The notes beneath the pieces are model-generated. The model saw nothing but the letters and a program-made list of their open reading frames with translations, made no database searches and was not told where the DNA came from. A stretch of 64,000 nucleotides of DNA, taken from Paenibacillus graminis (GTDB lineage Bacteria; Bacillota; Bacilli; Paenibacillales; Paenibacillaceae). Made by a program: the position numbers and the translations under genes. The DNA is taken from assembly GCF_000758705.1 (NCBI RefSeq), contig NZ_CP009287.1, positions 434,001 to 498,000 of the forward strand, read 5' to 3'. Shown here one piece after another: positions 1 to 8,963 of this stretch. How positions within the stretch are numbered: position 1 is the stretch's first letter; every line of letters begins with the position of its first letter.

Positions 1-62
1 CTTTATTCGAATTCCGCTTTTTGACAGCTTGTACTAAAATATTACAAGAAGGGGGTGGAACT

Positions 63-230
63 ATGCTGAACAATGAGAAGATGGTGCTGCTTCATGTAGA
101 GAGCGCCAGGGAAAAGCTGCATCAGGCGCTGAAAAAGTATGGCTTCTTGACGCATCCCAAAGTTATAGAACAATCTGTTGCTTTGGATCATCTGCTTAAT
201 CAATACAGCTCCCAAAAAACAGTTTGTTGA
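63..230 (+). CDS. Spo0E-like aspartyl-phosphate phosphatase
   Basis: A 55-residue protein of the Spo0E family, small helical-hairpin proteins that dephosphorylate Spo0A~P and so hold back sporulation. The diagnostic stretch S-x-x-L-D-x-L-L-N-x-Y is visible in the second half (SVALDHLLNQY), preceded by an amphipathic first helix. The ATG at 63 is chosen because a strong ribosome binding site, GGGGGTGG, lies 5 to 13 bases ahead; an in-frame upstream ATG at 21 has no such site. Length fits the family (50-90 aa). The promoter may be cut by the window edge. Which response regulator it acts on cannot be told from sequence. Confidence 0.85.
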   Translation: MLNNEKMVLLHVESAREKLHQALKKYGFLTHPKVIEQSVALDHLLNQYSSQKTVC

Positions 231-263
231 TCTGTATATAATCTTTTCATAAGGAGGAAAACT

Positions 264-383
264 GTGTTTATTCCAATTCTCACAGCCCTGACTACGACGC
301 AGCAGTGGGTCCTTTTGATCCTGCTGGCGGTGAACATAGGCGCAATATATTGCTTTGTCAAGTTTGGAGCAGGCAAACGTTAA
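264..383 (+). CDS. 39-aa single-span membrane peptide
   Basis: A short open frame with GTG start preceded seven bases upstream by a near-perfect Shine-Dalgarno AAGGAGG (251-257). The peptide begins MFIPILTALTTTQQWVLL, continues with a hydrophobic segment (about residues 14-34) and ends in a basic tail FGAGKR, so it should be a single-pass membrane peptide. It follows the Spo0E-like gene by 33 bases in the same direction and may be cotranscribed. Not recognised as a named family. Support is the ribosome site and hydrophobic pattern only. Confidence 0.55.
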   Translation: MFIPILTALTTTQQWVLLILLAVNIGAIYCFVKFGAGKR

Positions 384-392
384 TAGCTTCTC

Positions 393-1259
393 TTATCTTT
401 TCTCCAAAAGAAGATGCTGCAGCCCCTCAGCTACACCATTCTCCGCATGATTCCCCGTTATAAAGTCGGCCGTTTCTTTTAGAATCGGTGCGGCGTTCCC
501 CATGGCAATTCGGTAGCCGGCCATTTCAAACATCGGCAGATCATTATAGCTGTCGCCCATAACAGCCACCTGTTCGGCGGGAATGCCGTAATGCGCCGCC
601 AGCATTCCCACACCTGAGCCTTTATTGGCATCCTTATGGTTAATCTCGATATTGTTTACATGCGAGGCAGTAATAATCAGCCCGGGAATTGCCGCGAACC
701 GTGTGGAGGCTTCCTTCAGCAGCTCCCGGTTTAGCGAAAAAGCCAGCGTTTTAAAGATTACATACTCGTCTTTGCTCCAAATCTCCTCCATGCTCTCTAC
801 ATAGGTGACAGAAGCTTGCTGGAACTGCTTGTCGATCATAGCTTTCAGCAGCCAGCGGAGCTCCCCGGGAACATCCTCATCGCTAAGCTCGGACAGCTTC
901 TCCAGCCGCACCCGCTTGTCGAGCTCCACATATACGTTATCCTCAGTGTATACCTCATAGTACAGTTCAGGAATTTTGCTCATCCAGCGTAAAGCCGGAA
1001 TGATATCCTCTTTATTCAGCGGCTTGCTTGCTGCCAGTGTCCGGTCAGGCAGCGTCACTACCGCTCCGTTCAGACTGACCACAGGGCATTCCAGATCCAC
1101 CAGCCGGAGCTGCCGTTCCGCGTCCATATAAGAGCGGCCTGTAGCGATAATCACGATGTGGCCCAGGCTCTGGGCGTGCACAATGGCCTCGCGGTTCTCC
1201 GGGCTGATCTTGCCCTCCTCATTCAGCAGCGTTCCGTCCATATCGAGTGCGATCAGCAT
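393..1259 (-). CDS. Cof-type HAD-IIB family phosphatase
   Basis: A 288-residue HAD-superfamily hydrolase of the Cof type, cytosolic phosphatases acting on sugar phosphates, FMN/PLP-like or other small phosphoesters. Motif I is ALDMDGTLL with nucleophile D6 and acid/base D8; motif II is the IIATGRS segment; motif IV is the GDSYNDLPMFEMAG segment that binds magnesium near the C-terminus. The long insert between motifs II and III is the IIB cap. The start has AAAGGAGAAC upstream. It converges on the small peptide at 264-383 with ten bases between stops. The substrate cannot be assigned from sequence. Confidence 0.88.
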   Translation of the reverse strand: MLIALDMDGTLLNEEGKISPENREAIVHAQSLGHIVIIATGRSYMDAERQLRLVDLECPVVSLNGAVVTLPDRTLAASKPLNKEDIIPALRWMSKIPELYYEVYTEDNVYVELDKRVRLEKLSELSDEDVPGELRWLLKAMIDKQFQQASVTYVESMEEIWSKDEYVIFKTLAFSLNRELLKEASTRFAAIPGLIITASHVNNIEINHKDANKGSGVGMLAAHYGIPAEQVAVMGDSYNDLPMFEMAGYRIAMGNAAPILKETADFITGNHAENGVAEGLQHLLLEKR

Positions 1260-1425
1260 GTTGATGTTCTCCTTTCTTTTATGGGGCTGTTCTTCGTAAG
1301 GGCGATGAAATTATTGCTTGTATCTTATCATTAACTCTCTGAAAATTAAAAATCCATGTACATGCCATGATTTCAGGCTGTTTGCTGTGAGCGGGGAGGA
1401 TTTTCAGAAAAGAGTTCCGTCGTGG

Positions 1426-1506
1426 TACAATATAAGGCGGACCACTTAGCATACATCGAATCATCTCAAGAGATCGGGAAGCCATGCTCACAATACTTTT
1501 AGGGGG
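1426..1506 (+). promoter_or_regulatory. Possible SigA promoter and RBS of the DUF445 gene
   Basis: TACAAT (1426-1431) resembles a -10 box, with only a weak TTCAGA 17 bases upstream. AGGGGG at 1501-1506 sits eight bases before the TTG at 1515 and fixes that unusual start. Promoter part is tentative. Confidence 0.35.
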
Positions 1507-1514
1507 AACTGTGA

Positions 1515-2756
1515 TTGAAATCCAGAAATTTAGCTACGATTTCGCTGGCGGTTATGGCCTGCGGCTTTCTCATTACACTATTTTTGCCGGAAAATCTGGC
1601 AGTTGTTCTGCTGAGGGGGGGCTTTGAGGCCGGACTGGTCGGGGGGATTGCGGACTGGTTCGCCGTGACTGCGTTGTTCCGCCATCCGCTGGGCCTGCCG
1701 ATTCCGCATACCTCCCTGCTCTTGAAGAACCGGGACAAAATTATCCAGTCCCTGATCTCCGCGATGGAGAACGAGCTGCTGAACAAGGAGAGTATTGAAA
1801 ACAAGCTGCGCAAAATACGCATAGTGTCGCTTGGCAGCACCATGCTGACGCGACTGTTCGCCCGCAAAAAAGCGAGAGCCGAAATGCTGGAACAGGTCAG
1901 CACCTTCCTGCAGAAGCTGCCGGTGGAACAGGCGATACCTTACATCCAGTCTGCTGCAGCCAACTATATCCGTGAAGCCAAGCTTGGAACGGCTGCCGAT
2001 ACCATTGTCACCAAGCTTATGAATGACGGGAAGGATGTCGCGGCTCTGGATTTTGCGCTCGAAGGCATCTCTGGTTGGACGGCCCGTCCCGAAACCCGGG
2101 CAATGCTGGGCAAGATCGCCAGTGAGAAGCTGGCCGAGGTGAAGCTTGGCGGCTTGAAGGGGATGGCTTTTCAGGCTTTCGTCGGTTTCGTGGATGCCGA
2201 GATGCTGGGGGAAATGCTGCAAGGCATGGTGCAATCCGGAATCAATGATTTCCGCAACGAAGACAGCCCCTACCGCGAAGAGATTATCCGGGAAATTCGT
2301 GTGGCCATCTTCCAGATGGTGAACGACGAGGCGCGGATCGCTGCCATTAAGGAGTGGGGACTGAACGAGCTTCAGAGTGAAGCTTCTGCGTCGTTCCTGC
2401 GGGTGCAGCTTGAGCATATCCGGGACAAGGCGGTTGCCTTGCTGGAAGAAGAGCGGTCGGCGGGCGGACGCAAGCTGTTTGGACTGTATGCCATGCTGGC
2501 CCGCCGTATCGGCCAGGAGCAGCAATGGATACAGGAATGGGAGGAACGCATCCGTGCTTCTCTGATCAGCTTCGTCGAAGCCAACCATTACCGGGTGGGG
2601 CTTCTGGTCAAGGAGAATCTGGATCTGATGGATGATGCCAGTCTGGTGAATATGCTGGAGGATAAAGTGGGCAAGGATCTGCAGTGGATCCGGGTCAACG
2701 GTGCGGTATGCGGTTTTGTCGTAGGTCTGGTGCTTACGGTAATCCAGTTGTTTTGA
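1515..2756 (+). CDS. DUF445 family membrane protein
   Basis: A 413-residue protein of the DUF445 family (relatives include E. coli YjiN and B. subtilis YheB-type proteins). The N-terminus has a hydrophobic span (residues about 8-28) followed by the family hallmark GGIADWFAVTALFRHPLG; a second hydrophobic span lies at the very C-terminus (GAVCGFVVGLVLTVIQLF), giving a long soluble, helical middle held by membrane anchors at both ends. TTG at 1515 is the start, preceded by AGGGGG. The function of the family is not established. It stands alone, with a bidirectional terminator behind it. Confidence 0.85.
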   Translation: MKSRNLATISLAVMACGFLITLFLPENLAVVLLRGGFEAGLVGGIADWFAVTALFRHPLGLPIPHTSLLLKNRDKIIQSLISAMENELLNKESIENKLRKIRIVSLGSTMLTRLFARKKARAEMLEQVSTFLQKLPVEQAIPYIQSAAANYIREAKLGTAADTIVTKLMNDGKDVAALDFALEGISGWTARPETRAMLGKIASEKLAEVKLGGLKGMAFQAFVGFVDAEMLGEMLQGMVQSGINDFRNEDSPYREEIIREIRVAIFQMVNDEARIAAIKEWGLNELQSEASASFLRVQLEHIRDKAVALLEEERSAGGRKLFGLYAMLARRIGQEQQWIQEWEERIRASLISFVEANHYRVGLLVKENLDLMDDASLVNMLEDKVGKDLQWIRVNGAVCGFVVGLVLTVIQLF

Positions 2757-2900
2757 ACATAAAAGCAGCGGCAGCCTGGAATCAGCAAGCTGCATCTCTT
2801 GGGTCAGAGATCTGAGGCCGGATAGGGCTAGGGGGAAGCAGACTTCACCCGGCAGGGGCGGATTATATCCCCCAGGTACCCGAACCTAATCCAAAATTCA

Positions 2901-2940
2901 AAACGGCTGTGCTGTCCTTCTATGGACAGCACAGCCGTTT
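2901..2940. terminator. Bidirectional terminator
   Basis: A 16-base perfect inverted repeat (arms 2901-2916 and 2925-2940, each reading AAACGGCTGTGCTGTC on its strand) with A/T ends on both sides, placed between the DUF445 gene and the convergent P-II gene. Confidence 0.85.
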
Positions 2941-2977
2941 CTGTTTGACAGTTGCTTTTCGAATATGGATATGAGCT

Positions 2978-3304
2978 CTACAGCTGGCCTTTACCGTTGC
3001 TGATCGTGTAGGCTTCCTGCACAGGCAGCACGAAGATTTTGCCGTCACCGAAGGAGCCCTGCTCACCGGTTCTTGCGGTTCTCATAATAATGCTGATGAC
3101 ATCCTCTTTCTCATCGTCATTGATGACAATCATCAGCAGCTTCTTGGAGATTTGATTATAGTGATTGGTTCCGACCTGAATTCCCTTTTGTTTACCGCGG
3201 CCGAGCAGATCCATCTTGCTGATGGAAGGAAAGCCGGCAAGCAGCAGTTCAGCCATAACCGCATCCGCTTTCTCGGGTCTAACTATAGCTTTGATCATTA
3301 ACAT
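2978..3304 (-). CDS. P-II family signalling protein, NifI1-like
   Basis: A 108-residue P-II protein. These trimeric sensors bind ATP/ADP and 2-oxoglutarate and regulate nitrogen transporters or enzymes. The C-terminal signature ARTGEQGSFGDGKIFVLPV is typical. The T-loop region reads GRGKQKGIQVGTNHYNQIS, which resembles the NifI1 subgroup that regulates nitrogenase in anaerobes and archaea rather than GlnB/GlnK, whose GHTELYRGAEY uridylylation loop is absent. No nifH, amtB or glnA is beside it: it is monocistronic between two terminated genes. Start ATG has AAAGGGTGCACC upstream. Target unknown. Confidence 0.85.
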   Translation of the reverse strand: MLMIKAIVRPEKADAVMAELLLAGFPSISKMDLLGRGKQKGIQVGTNHYNQISKKLLMIVINDDEKEDVISIIMRTARTGEQGSFGDGKIFVLPVQEAYTISNGKGQL

Positions 3305-3389
3305 AACGGTGCACCCTTTCTACAGCGAATAATGTGTTGTAGGGGGTTGCCAATGTCTGGGTGGCCTTATTTGCGATCTATTTGCATAA

Positions 3390-3441
3390 TGGCAACGCTT
3401 ACAATCTGAGTATAATATTAACTGCAGCTGGTTCCTGCGAA
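3390..3441 (-). promoter_or_regulatory. Possible promoter with CcpA cre-like box ahead of the P-II gene
   Basis: Reading the minus strand, TTCGCA (3436-3441), an 18-base spacer and TATTAT (3412-3417) form a weak SigA-like promoter. Just downstream lies TGTAAGCGTTGCCA (3390-3403), which matches the cre consensus TGWAANCGNTNWCA at 13 of 14 positions. A cre placed over the start of transcription usually represses under good carbon supply. Confidence 0.4.
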
Positions 3442-3506
3442 TAAGGTCACAAATTCCATTGTACATAATGTCGCATAGCGCAGAAGCGGGCAGCAGCATA
3501 ATATTG

Positions 3507-4607
3507 CTAATTCAGCAAAAGAAAACGGTACAGCTCTTCCAGTGCCGCTGCCGTATGCTGCCACCCAAAATTCTGAAGCGCGTCCCTCCGTCCCTGCAGT
3601 CCGATTCTGGCTGCAAGCTGCGGCTCGCGGCCGAGCTGCAGCAGGGCTTTGGCGAACGGTAGCGCTTCGCGGTACCGCTGCACCAGATATCCATTATGGC
3701 CCGGTACAATAATCTCCCGGATGCCGCCGTTGTTCGAGGCAATGACAGGAAGTCCGGAGGCCATGGCCTCCACATTGACCAGCCCGAAGGATTCATGCCG
3801 CTGGGACGGGCAGACAAAAACGTCGGCGGCATGGTACAGACCGTGAATATCTTCATGGGCAACCCTGCCGATAAAAACAGCCCGGACTCCCAGGCGCCGG
3901 GCCATGGCCTTAAGCTGCCGGATGTACGGCGGCTTGCCGTGTCCGGCGATAATCAACTGGGCCGGCAGGCGTTTATTAAGCAGGCGCGTAGCTCTAATCA
4001 GCACAGGAACGCCTTTGCGCGGAATGATCCGGCCGACGAATAGCACAGTGAATACCGGAGACAGGCGGTACAGCCGGCGCATCTGCTGCTTCTCCGGCAG
4101 GTTTGCCGGAGAGAACCGGCTTAAATCGGCGCCGAGCGGCACGACACGGATGATTCCGCCCAGGCCGGGAAAGCGGCGGGCAAGCTTGCGCTGCAGGGAG
4201 CGGCTGTTGACAGCGATAAGATTGGCTCTCGCCAGGCTGCGTGCAATTCTCAATTCAGCAGGAACAAAAGTCAGGGAATGAAGGAACAGGACAACCGGCG
4301 TATATGGATGCCGGCGCTTGACGGAAGACATCAGGAGCGGCCGGTTATCGACTTGAATGACATCGAAATGCTCTGTTTCAAGATAGTCCAGAACGGATGC
4401 AAGATAACGTGCAGGCGTACCTGAGGCCAGGCGGATGATACGTACCTGCTCTTGTTCTTCGGTGTCAGGAAATCCGGGAGCCTTTCTGCTCACGATAGTT
4501 ACTTTATGCCGCCGGGCCAGTTTTCTGGCAATCGCCCAGATGCAGATTTCCACAGAGCCGTCTCCCGGCACCGGAAACTGTTCCGGTGCAATCATGCAGA
4601 TATGCAT
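3507..4607 (-). CDS. Glycosyltransferase family 4, spore coat CotSA-like
   Basis: A 366-residue GT-B retaining glycosyltransferase. The N-terminal lobe starts MHICMIAPEQFPVPGDGS, close to the CotSA/YtcC type of spore-coat associated transferases; the C-terminal lobe shows LFVGRIIPRKGV and the donor-binding E-x7-E motif in ESFGLVNVEAM. There is no signal peptide or membrane span, so it is cytosolic or mother-cell located. It uses an NDP-sugar to glycosylate an unknown acceptor. Single gene with no glycan cluster around it; the CotSA assignment rests on N-terminal resemblance and the sporulating host. Confidence 0.8.
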   Translation of the reverse strand: MHICMIAPEQFPVPGDGSVEICIWAIARKLARRHKVTIVSRKAPGFPDTEEQEQVRIIRLASGTPARYLASVLDYLETEHFDVIQVDNRPLLMSSVKRRHPYTPVVLFLHSLTFVPAELRIARSLARANLIAVNSRSLQRKLARRFPGLGGIIRVVPLGADLSRFSPANLPEKQQMRRLYRLSPVFTVLFVGRIIPRKGVPVLIRATRLLNKRLPAQLIIAGHGKPPYIRQLKAMARRLGVRAVFIGRVAHEDIHGLYHAADVFVCPSQRHESFGLVNVEAMASGLPVIASNNGGIREIIVPGHNGYLVQRYREALPFAKALLQLGREPQLAARIGLQGRRDALQNFGWQHTAAALEELYRFLLLN

Positions 4608-4693
4608 AGGTATTTGCCTCCTTCACCCCATAGCTGTAACCTCTTACCTAACATATGCCGCCAAACAGGGGGAAGACACATTTATGAGGAGGA

Positions 4694-5509
4694 TCAGGTG
4701 ATTTGCTTCGAAGCTGCAGCGATTACACCGGCAATCTTTTGTTCCAGTTCGATGATTTTTTGCTTGCTTGCTGCAATTTGCCGGTGGCCGGAGAGCAATG
4801 AGTTCAAGGACAGGCTGGTTAAGGAAGGATTTTGTTTGCGGATGGCCGATTTGAAGTCGCTCCAATCTGCAGACAAGCGCTTGTTCAGGGAAGAGATCAC
4901 ACTTTTCTGGGATTTGATCGACGTCTGCGGGCTATCGGTCCCGGCAAGGGTTTTGCGTGCCGCAGCTATTTTCTTGGCCCTGGCCTCTTTGGCGGCTTTC
5001 AGCCGTGCCTCTTGGTCGCGGATGTCCTGGCGGGCCATCTGGACGAGAATTCTCATGGCATCGGACTGGGCGCGCAGCACGGAATTCAGGGACTTGTCCC
5101 GCATTCCCCTGAGCAGGGAAATGCGCTTGTTAAGCGCGCTGTATTGGTCAAACAGCGGCTGATACCGGGCCTTGGTGCTGGCAACCACAGCGGTAAGCCG
5201 GGTCAAGGTGGCCTGGTCAATGCTCTTGATCTTCTCCTTCACCGTTAGGAGTGACTGCGCATTACTCTCATGAAGCTTCCGTATTTGTTCTTCTCTGCTG
5301 TTATATTGTGCTGATAATGCGGATAGCTCGCTATACAGACTGTTCAGCTTGCTTCTTGAGGATGAATCCGCAACGGCAGCTGTCAAATCAAAAGCGGCCT
5401 GGATTGAAGGGGTCAGCTCTGTCCCGGAAGCCGCCGCCTTGCCTGCCAGGGGCAACGTTAGCAGCAAAACCGATAAAAGTGTAAGAAAAAAAGTCTTAAG
5501 GTTAGTCAT
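4694..5509 (-). CDS. Secreted coiled-coil protein of unknown function
   Basis: A 271-residue protein with a clear Sec signal peptide (K5, hydrophobic core LLSVLLLTLPL, cleavage near AGKAAAS). The mature part is almost entirely helical and charged, with runs such as RISLLRGMRDKSLNS and DIRDQEARLKAAKEARAKK that look like long coiled coils; it has no cysteine. The first base of the ATG is preceded by AAAAAAGGAGGAG. No catalytic motif is recognised. Such proteins are often cell-wall associated. The gene has its own SigA promoter and a stem-loop leader (separate entries). Confidence 0.7.
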   Translation of the reverse strand: MTNLKTFFLTLLSVLLLTLPLAGKAAASGTELTPSIQAAFDLTAAVADSSSRSKLNSLYSELSALSAQYNSREEQIRKLHESNAQSLLTVKEKIKSIDQATLTRLTAVVASTKARYQPLFDQYSALNKRISLLRGMRDKSLNSVLRAQSDAMRILVQMARQDIRDQEARLKAAKEARAKKIAAARKTLAGTDSPQTSIKSQKSVISSLNKRLSADWSDFKSAIRKQNPSLTSLSLNSLLSGHRQIAASKQKIIELEQKIAGVIAAASKQIT

Positions 5510-5560
5510 CGTTCTCCTCCTTTTTTAGCATCCGTAAGCCTGTATAAAAAGACAAAAAAG

Positions 5561-5602
5561 CACCCGCAGCAAAGGCTAATAAGCCTTCATTACGGGTGCT
5601 TC
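5561..5602 (-). promoter_or_regulatory. 5' UTR stem-loop with U-run (candidate attenuator)
   Basis: On the minus strand the leader folds as AAGCACCCG / CGGGTGCTT enclosing AAGGCT-TATT-AGCCTT, with an asymmetric internal loop between the two stems, followed at once by TTTTTT. This has the form of an intrinsic terminator yet sits between the promoter (5638-5666) and the ribosome site of the 4694-5509 gene, with no upstream gene to end. It is therefore a candidate attenuator or small regulatory RNA element. It does not match a riboswitch class that I recognise. Confidence 0.5.
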
Positions 5603-5637
5603 CAGCGTAACAGGACACGAATAAAATATATATTTAA

Positions 5638-5666
5638 ACTATAGATTAATCTCCTATATCAGTCAA
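5638..5666 (-). promoter_or_regulatory. SigA promoter of the secreted coiled-coil gene
   Basis: Minus strand TTGACT (5661-5666), exact 17-base spacer, TATAGT (5638-5643). Transcription would start near 5631, leaving a leader of about 120 bases that contains the stem-loop at 5561-5602. Confidence 0.7.
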
Positions 5667-5804
5667 TATTTTCAATTTAAGATTTTTCTGGTTTGAAACA
5701 GATCCGTTCATTTCTTTCCGCACTTCTCTTATCGTATACTGGGGTAATAGGATAACAGAGAGTCTGCAAAAGCAGCGGCTCGTGATGAAGGAGGCCTGGC
5801 TGAA

Positions 5805-8800
5805 TTGGATGAGAATAACAGGGAGCTTTTGGATTATGCATTCCTGATGTCTCCGCTTGGAGTGGGGGTACTGTCTCAAGAGGGCAAGTGGCTGAAGGTC
5901 AATCCCGCTTTTTGCCATATGATCGGCTGCAGTGAACAGGAGTTTCTGGCCGGTGGCTTACTGCACAACACTGTTGCCCAGCAGGAGGAGAGCCGGCAAA
6001 TGGATATGAATCTTCTTATCAGCGAGCTTGCCTCTTCAGCGGAGGATTCTCTGGTCAAAGAGAAGAAATTTCTAACCCGCTCCGGCCGCACGGTGTGGCT
6101 TCTGCTTACGTTCGTAAGGGCTGCGGAAGGGCAAGCTTTTTCGCATATTATTGTATACGCCCAGGATATTACCGACCGCAAAATCGCCGATCAGCTGACT
6201 GTGGACAGCCGTGATCTGTATGATTTATTTATAAAAGATGACCAGACGATGATTTCGTTCACCCTGCCCGATGGAACGCTGAGCTTCATCTCACCTTCTT
6301 CAAAGCTGCAGATTGGCTTTGCGCCGGAGGAGATGATCGGCAGGAACAGGCTGGAATTCTACCATCCGGATGATGTTGAAGGGGTGGACCAGTCCCAAGG
6401 TCTGCTGGAGAACAAAACCTATACCCGCCGGCTGCGCCATAAAGACGGACATTATTTGTGGTTCGAAACTTCCTTTCATGTAATCCATGATGAAAATAAT
6501 GAAATTGCAAGGATCATGGGTATTGGACGCAATGTGACCAGCCGCAAGCAGAACGAGGAGGCTCTGGCTACCGCTCAGCGTGTGGCGAAGATTGGGTCAT
6601 GGGTCTGGGATTTGTCCAAAGACCGGCTGGTGTTTTCTGAAGAACTGCAGCGTATGCTGCACTATAGCACAGGGACGGAGGTAGAGTACGAAACCTTTTT
6701 GTCTTTGGTTCATCCGGACGATCTGGAGCTGCTGAAAGCGGGTGTTGAGCAGGTTGTGAAAAAGGGGGAATCCGGTGAATCCTCCTACCGGCTGGTTCTT
6801 CCTGACGCTGCGCTGCTTACGGTACATATTCAGTGGGATGTCACGCGCGGCCCTAGCGGCAAGCCGGTGCAGCTTATCGGCATGATGCAGGATATTACCG
6901 AGCGGCGTCAGATGGAGCAGCAGCTTAGAGAAAGCGAGCAGCGCTACAAGTCCCTTTTCGAGTATAATCCGTCGGCGGTCTACTCCATGAATCTGAACGG
7001 GGATTATTTGACGGCCAATGCTAATCTTGAGGAACTGACAGGGTATGCTCTTGATGAACTGATCGGAATGTATTTTGGACCCATTGTGCATGAGAAGGAC
7101 ATGGAGAAGACCCTGCATCATTTCAAACTGGCCAGCCAGGGAGAACCGCAGAGCTATGATCTGACCCTGATCCATAAAGATGGCCATCTGGTCGAAATCA
7201 ATACCCTTAACATTCCAATCATCGTAGACAAGCAAGTAGTAGGGGTGTATGGGATTTCCCGCGACATCACAGAGCGCATCAGGTATACCGAGCAAATCGA
7301 GAAGCTGAGCAATGAATACACGCTGATTCTGTATGCGGTGTCTGAAGGCATATTCGGATTGGATACCGAGGGAAGAATCACATTCATCAATCCGGCTGGT
7401 GCATATATGCTGGGTTTCGAGCAAGATGAAATTATGGGCCGCTCCTATTTGAACCATATCGGGCAAACGGCGTCTGACGCTGTTCATTACCGGACGGAGG
7501 CTTCCCCTCTGATCCGGGTTATTCAGGCCGGAGAGTCCCAGCGGAGCACGGATGCGGTGTTGTGGCGCAAAGACGGGTCGAGTTTTCTTGCTGAATATCA
7601 AGCAACACCTCTGTTTGACAAAGGAGAGCGCAAGGGTGCGGTTGTGGTATTCCGGGATATTACGGACGAACAGGAAATTATCCGTGCCAAGGAGTCTGCC
7701 GAGAAGGCGGACAAGGCCAAATCAGAGTTCCTGGCGGTGATGAGCCACGAATTGCGGACTCCGATGAACGGGATTATTGGCATGACGGATTTGCTGGCCG
7801 AAACGGAGCTTGATGAGGAGCAGCGCGGTTACGCGGAGATCATCAGCCAGAGCAGCGCTTCCCTGCTGTATATTCTCAATGAAATTCTTGATTTCAGCAA
7901 AATCGAAGCCGGTAAAATGACCCTTATGCATGAGCCGGTCAGTGTGGAGTCCGTGATGGCTATTGTAACCGAGCTGTTCTCACCCAAAGCCAAGGAAAAA
8001 AATGTCCGGCTGTCCAGCCGCATAGCGGAAGATGTACCTGAGCTGATTATGGGCGACGCGGACCGTTTGCGTCAGGTACTCGTTAATTTGGTAAGCAATG
8101 CAGTCAAGTTTACCGAGGAAGGACAGATCTCTATTGGCGTAGAAACGGAATTTTGCCCGAATGCAAAGAAGCTTAGCCTGAAGTTTAGCGTGCAGGATAC
8201 CGGAATCGGTATTCCATCCGAAAAGCAGCCGCTGCTCTTTCAAACCTTCTCCCAGCTGCATCCGTCCATTAACCGCAAATATGGGGGGACAGGCCTGGGA
8301 CTTGCGATCTGCAAACGCCTCGTCGAGCTTATGGGCGGTGCGATTGGGGTGGAGAGCGTAGAAGGAAAAGGATCAAATTTCTGCTTTACGCTTCCCATCG
8401 TCTCCGGTGGGGAATGGGAAGAGAATGAGGCGGAGGATCATGAGCCGCGAGAAGATTTAAATGCGCCGGATAGCGGTGTAAATATTGATGCCTATGCGGG
8501 CCGGAATCACTTGCAACAGGTGGGGAGCAGTGGTTTATTGCCTGCCGGAGGGCTCCCCCCCGGACTGCCTGAAGCGAAGTATGGGCCCCTGCGGATTCTA
8601 GTGGCGGAGGACCATCCCGTCAATCAGAAGCTTATACTGACGATGCTGGAGAAGCGGGGGTATAGAGCTGATCTTGCCGAGAATGGCCAGCAGGCGCTGC
8701 AGGCCATTCTCAGGCAGCCGTATGATCTGGTGTTCATGGATGTGCAAATGCCGGTGATGAGCGGGCTGACGGCGGCTTCAAGAATCAGGGAGCAGGCACC

Positions 8801-8963
8801 GCTGAATCATCAGCCGTTAATCGTTGCGGTAACCGCTTATGCCAGACCGGAGGATCGGGAACGGTGCCTGGCTGCAGGCATGGAAGACTTTGTGAGCAAG
8901 CCGTTTCTCTCCTCCGACATCGAGCGGATACTCCGGAAGCGGGCGGGAAAGATACCGCTATGA
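5805..8963 (+). CDS. Hybrid sensor histidine kinase, five PAS domains plus receiver
   Basis: A 1052-residue cytosolic sensor kinase. From the N-terminus: about five PAS/PAC repeats (roughly 10-125, 130-250, 255-370, 380-500, 510-630; several end in DITDR/DITERR), a HisKA domain with phospho-acceptor H648 in [12 protein letters not shown], a HATPase domain (N-box [12 protein letters not shown], then DTGIGIP and [19 protein letters not shown]), a low-complexity linker, and a receiver with D979 in [11 protein letters not shown]. No membrane segment is seen, so the signal is sensed inside the cell. TTG start with AAGGAGG ten bases upstream. The stop codon overlaps the next start (ATGA), so the peptidase gene is translationally coupled. 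No separate output regulator is adjacent. Confidence 0.9.
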   Translation: MDENNRELLDYAFLMSPLGVGVLSQEGKWLKVNPAFCHMIGCSEQEFLAGGLLHNTVAQQEESRQMDMNLLISELASSAEDSLVKEKKFLTRSGRTVWLLLTFVRAAEGQAFSHIIVYAQDITDRKIADQLTVDSRDLYDLFIKDDQTMISFTLPDGTLSFISPSSKLQIGFAPEEMIGRNRLEFYHPDDVEGVDQSQGLLENKTYTRRLRHKDGHYLWFETSFHVIHDENNEIARIMGIGRNVTSRKQNEEALATAQRVAKIGSWVWDLSKDRLVFSEELQRMLHYSTGTEVEYETFLSLVHPDDLELLKAGVEQVVKKGESGESSYRLVLPDAALLTVHIQWDVTRGPSGKPVQLIGMMQDITERRQMEQQLRESEQRYKSLFEYNPSAVYSMNLNGDYLTANANLEELTGYALDELIGMYFGPIVHEKDMEKTLHHFKLASQGEPQSYDLTLIHKDGHLVEINTLNIPIIVDKQVVGVYGISRDITERIRYTEQIEKLSNEYTLILYAVSEGIFGLDTEGRITFINPAGAYMLGFEQDEIMGRSYLNHIGQTASDAVHYRTEASPLIRVIQAGESQRSTDAVLWRKDGSSFLAEYQATPLFDKGERKGAVVVFRDITDEQEIIRAKESAEKADKAKSEFLAVMSHELRTPMNGIIGMTDLLAETELDEEQRGYAEIISQSSASLLYILNEILDFSKIEAGKMTLMHEPVSVESVMAIVTELFSPKAKEKNVRLSSRIAEDVPELIMGDADRLRQVLVNLVSNAVKFTEEGQISIGVETEFCPNAKKLSLKFSVQDTGIGIPSEKQPLLFQTFSQLHPSINRKYGGTGLGLAICKRLVELMGGAIGVESVEGKGSNFCFTLPIVSGGEWEENEAEDHEPREDLNAPDSGVNIDAYAGRNHLQQVGSSGLLPAGGLPPGLPEAKYGPLRILVAEDHPVNQKLILTMLEKRGYRADLAENGQQALQAILRQPYDLVFMDVQMPVMSGLTAASRIREQAPLNHQPLIVAVTAYARPEDRERCLAAGMEDFVSKPFLSSDIERILRKRAGKIPL

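Noticed and set aside
1578..2795. 405-codon minus-strand frame
   Set aside because: Antisense shadow of the DUF445 gene, with no ribosome site and an amino-acid make-up typical of a reverse-frame artefact.
3305..3460. Sigma-54 promoter for the P-II gene
   Set aside because: No GG-N10-GC pair in a TGGCAC-N5-TTGCA context was found in either orientation.
5561..5602. Known riboswitch (preQ1, fluoride, c-di-GMP, glycine)
   Set aside because: Compared by memory with each consensus; conserved loop bases do not fit, so it is left as an unnamed stem-loop.
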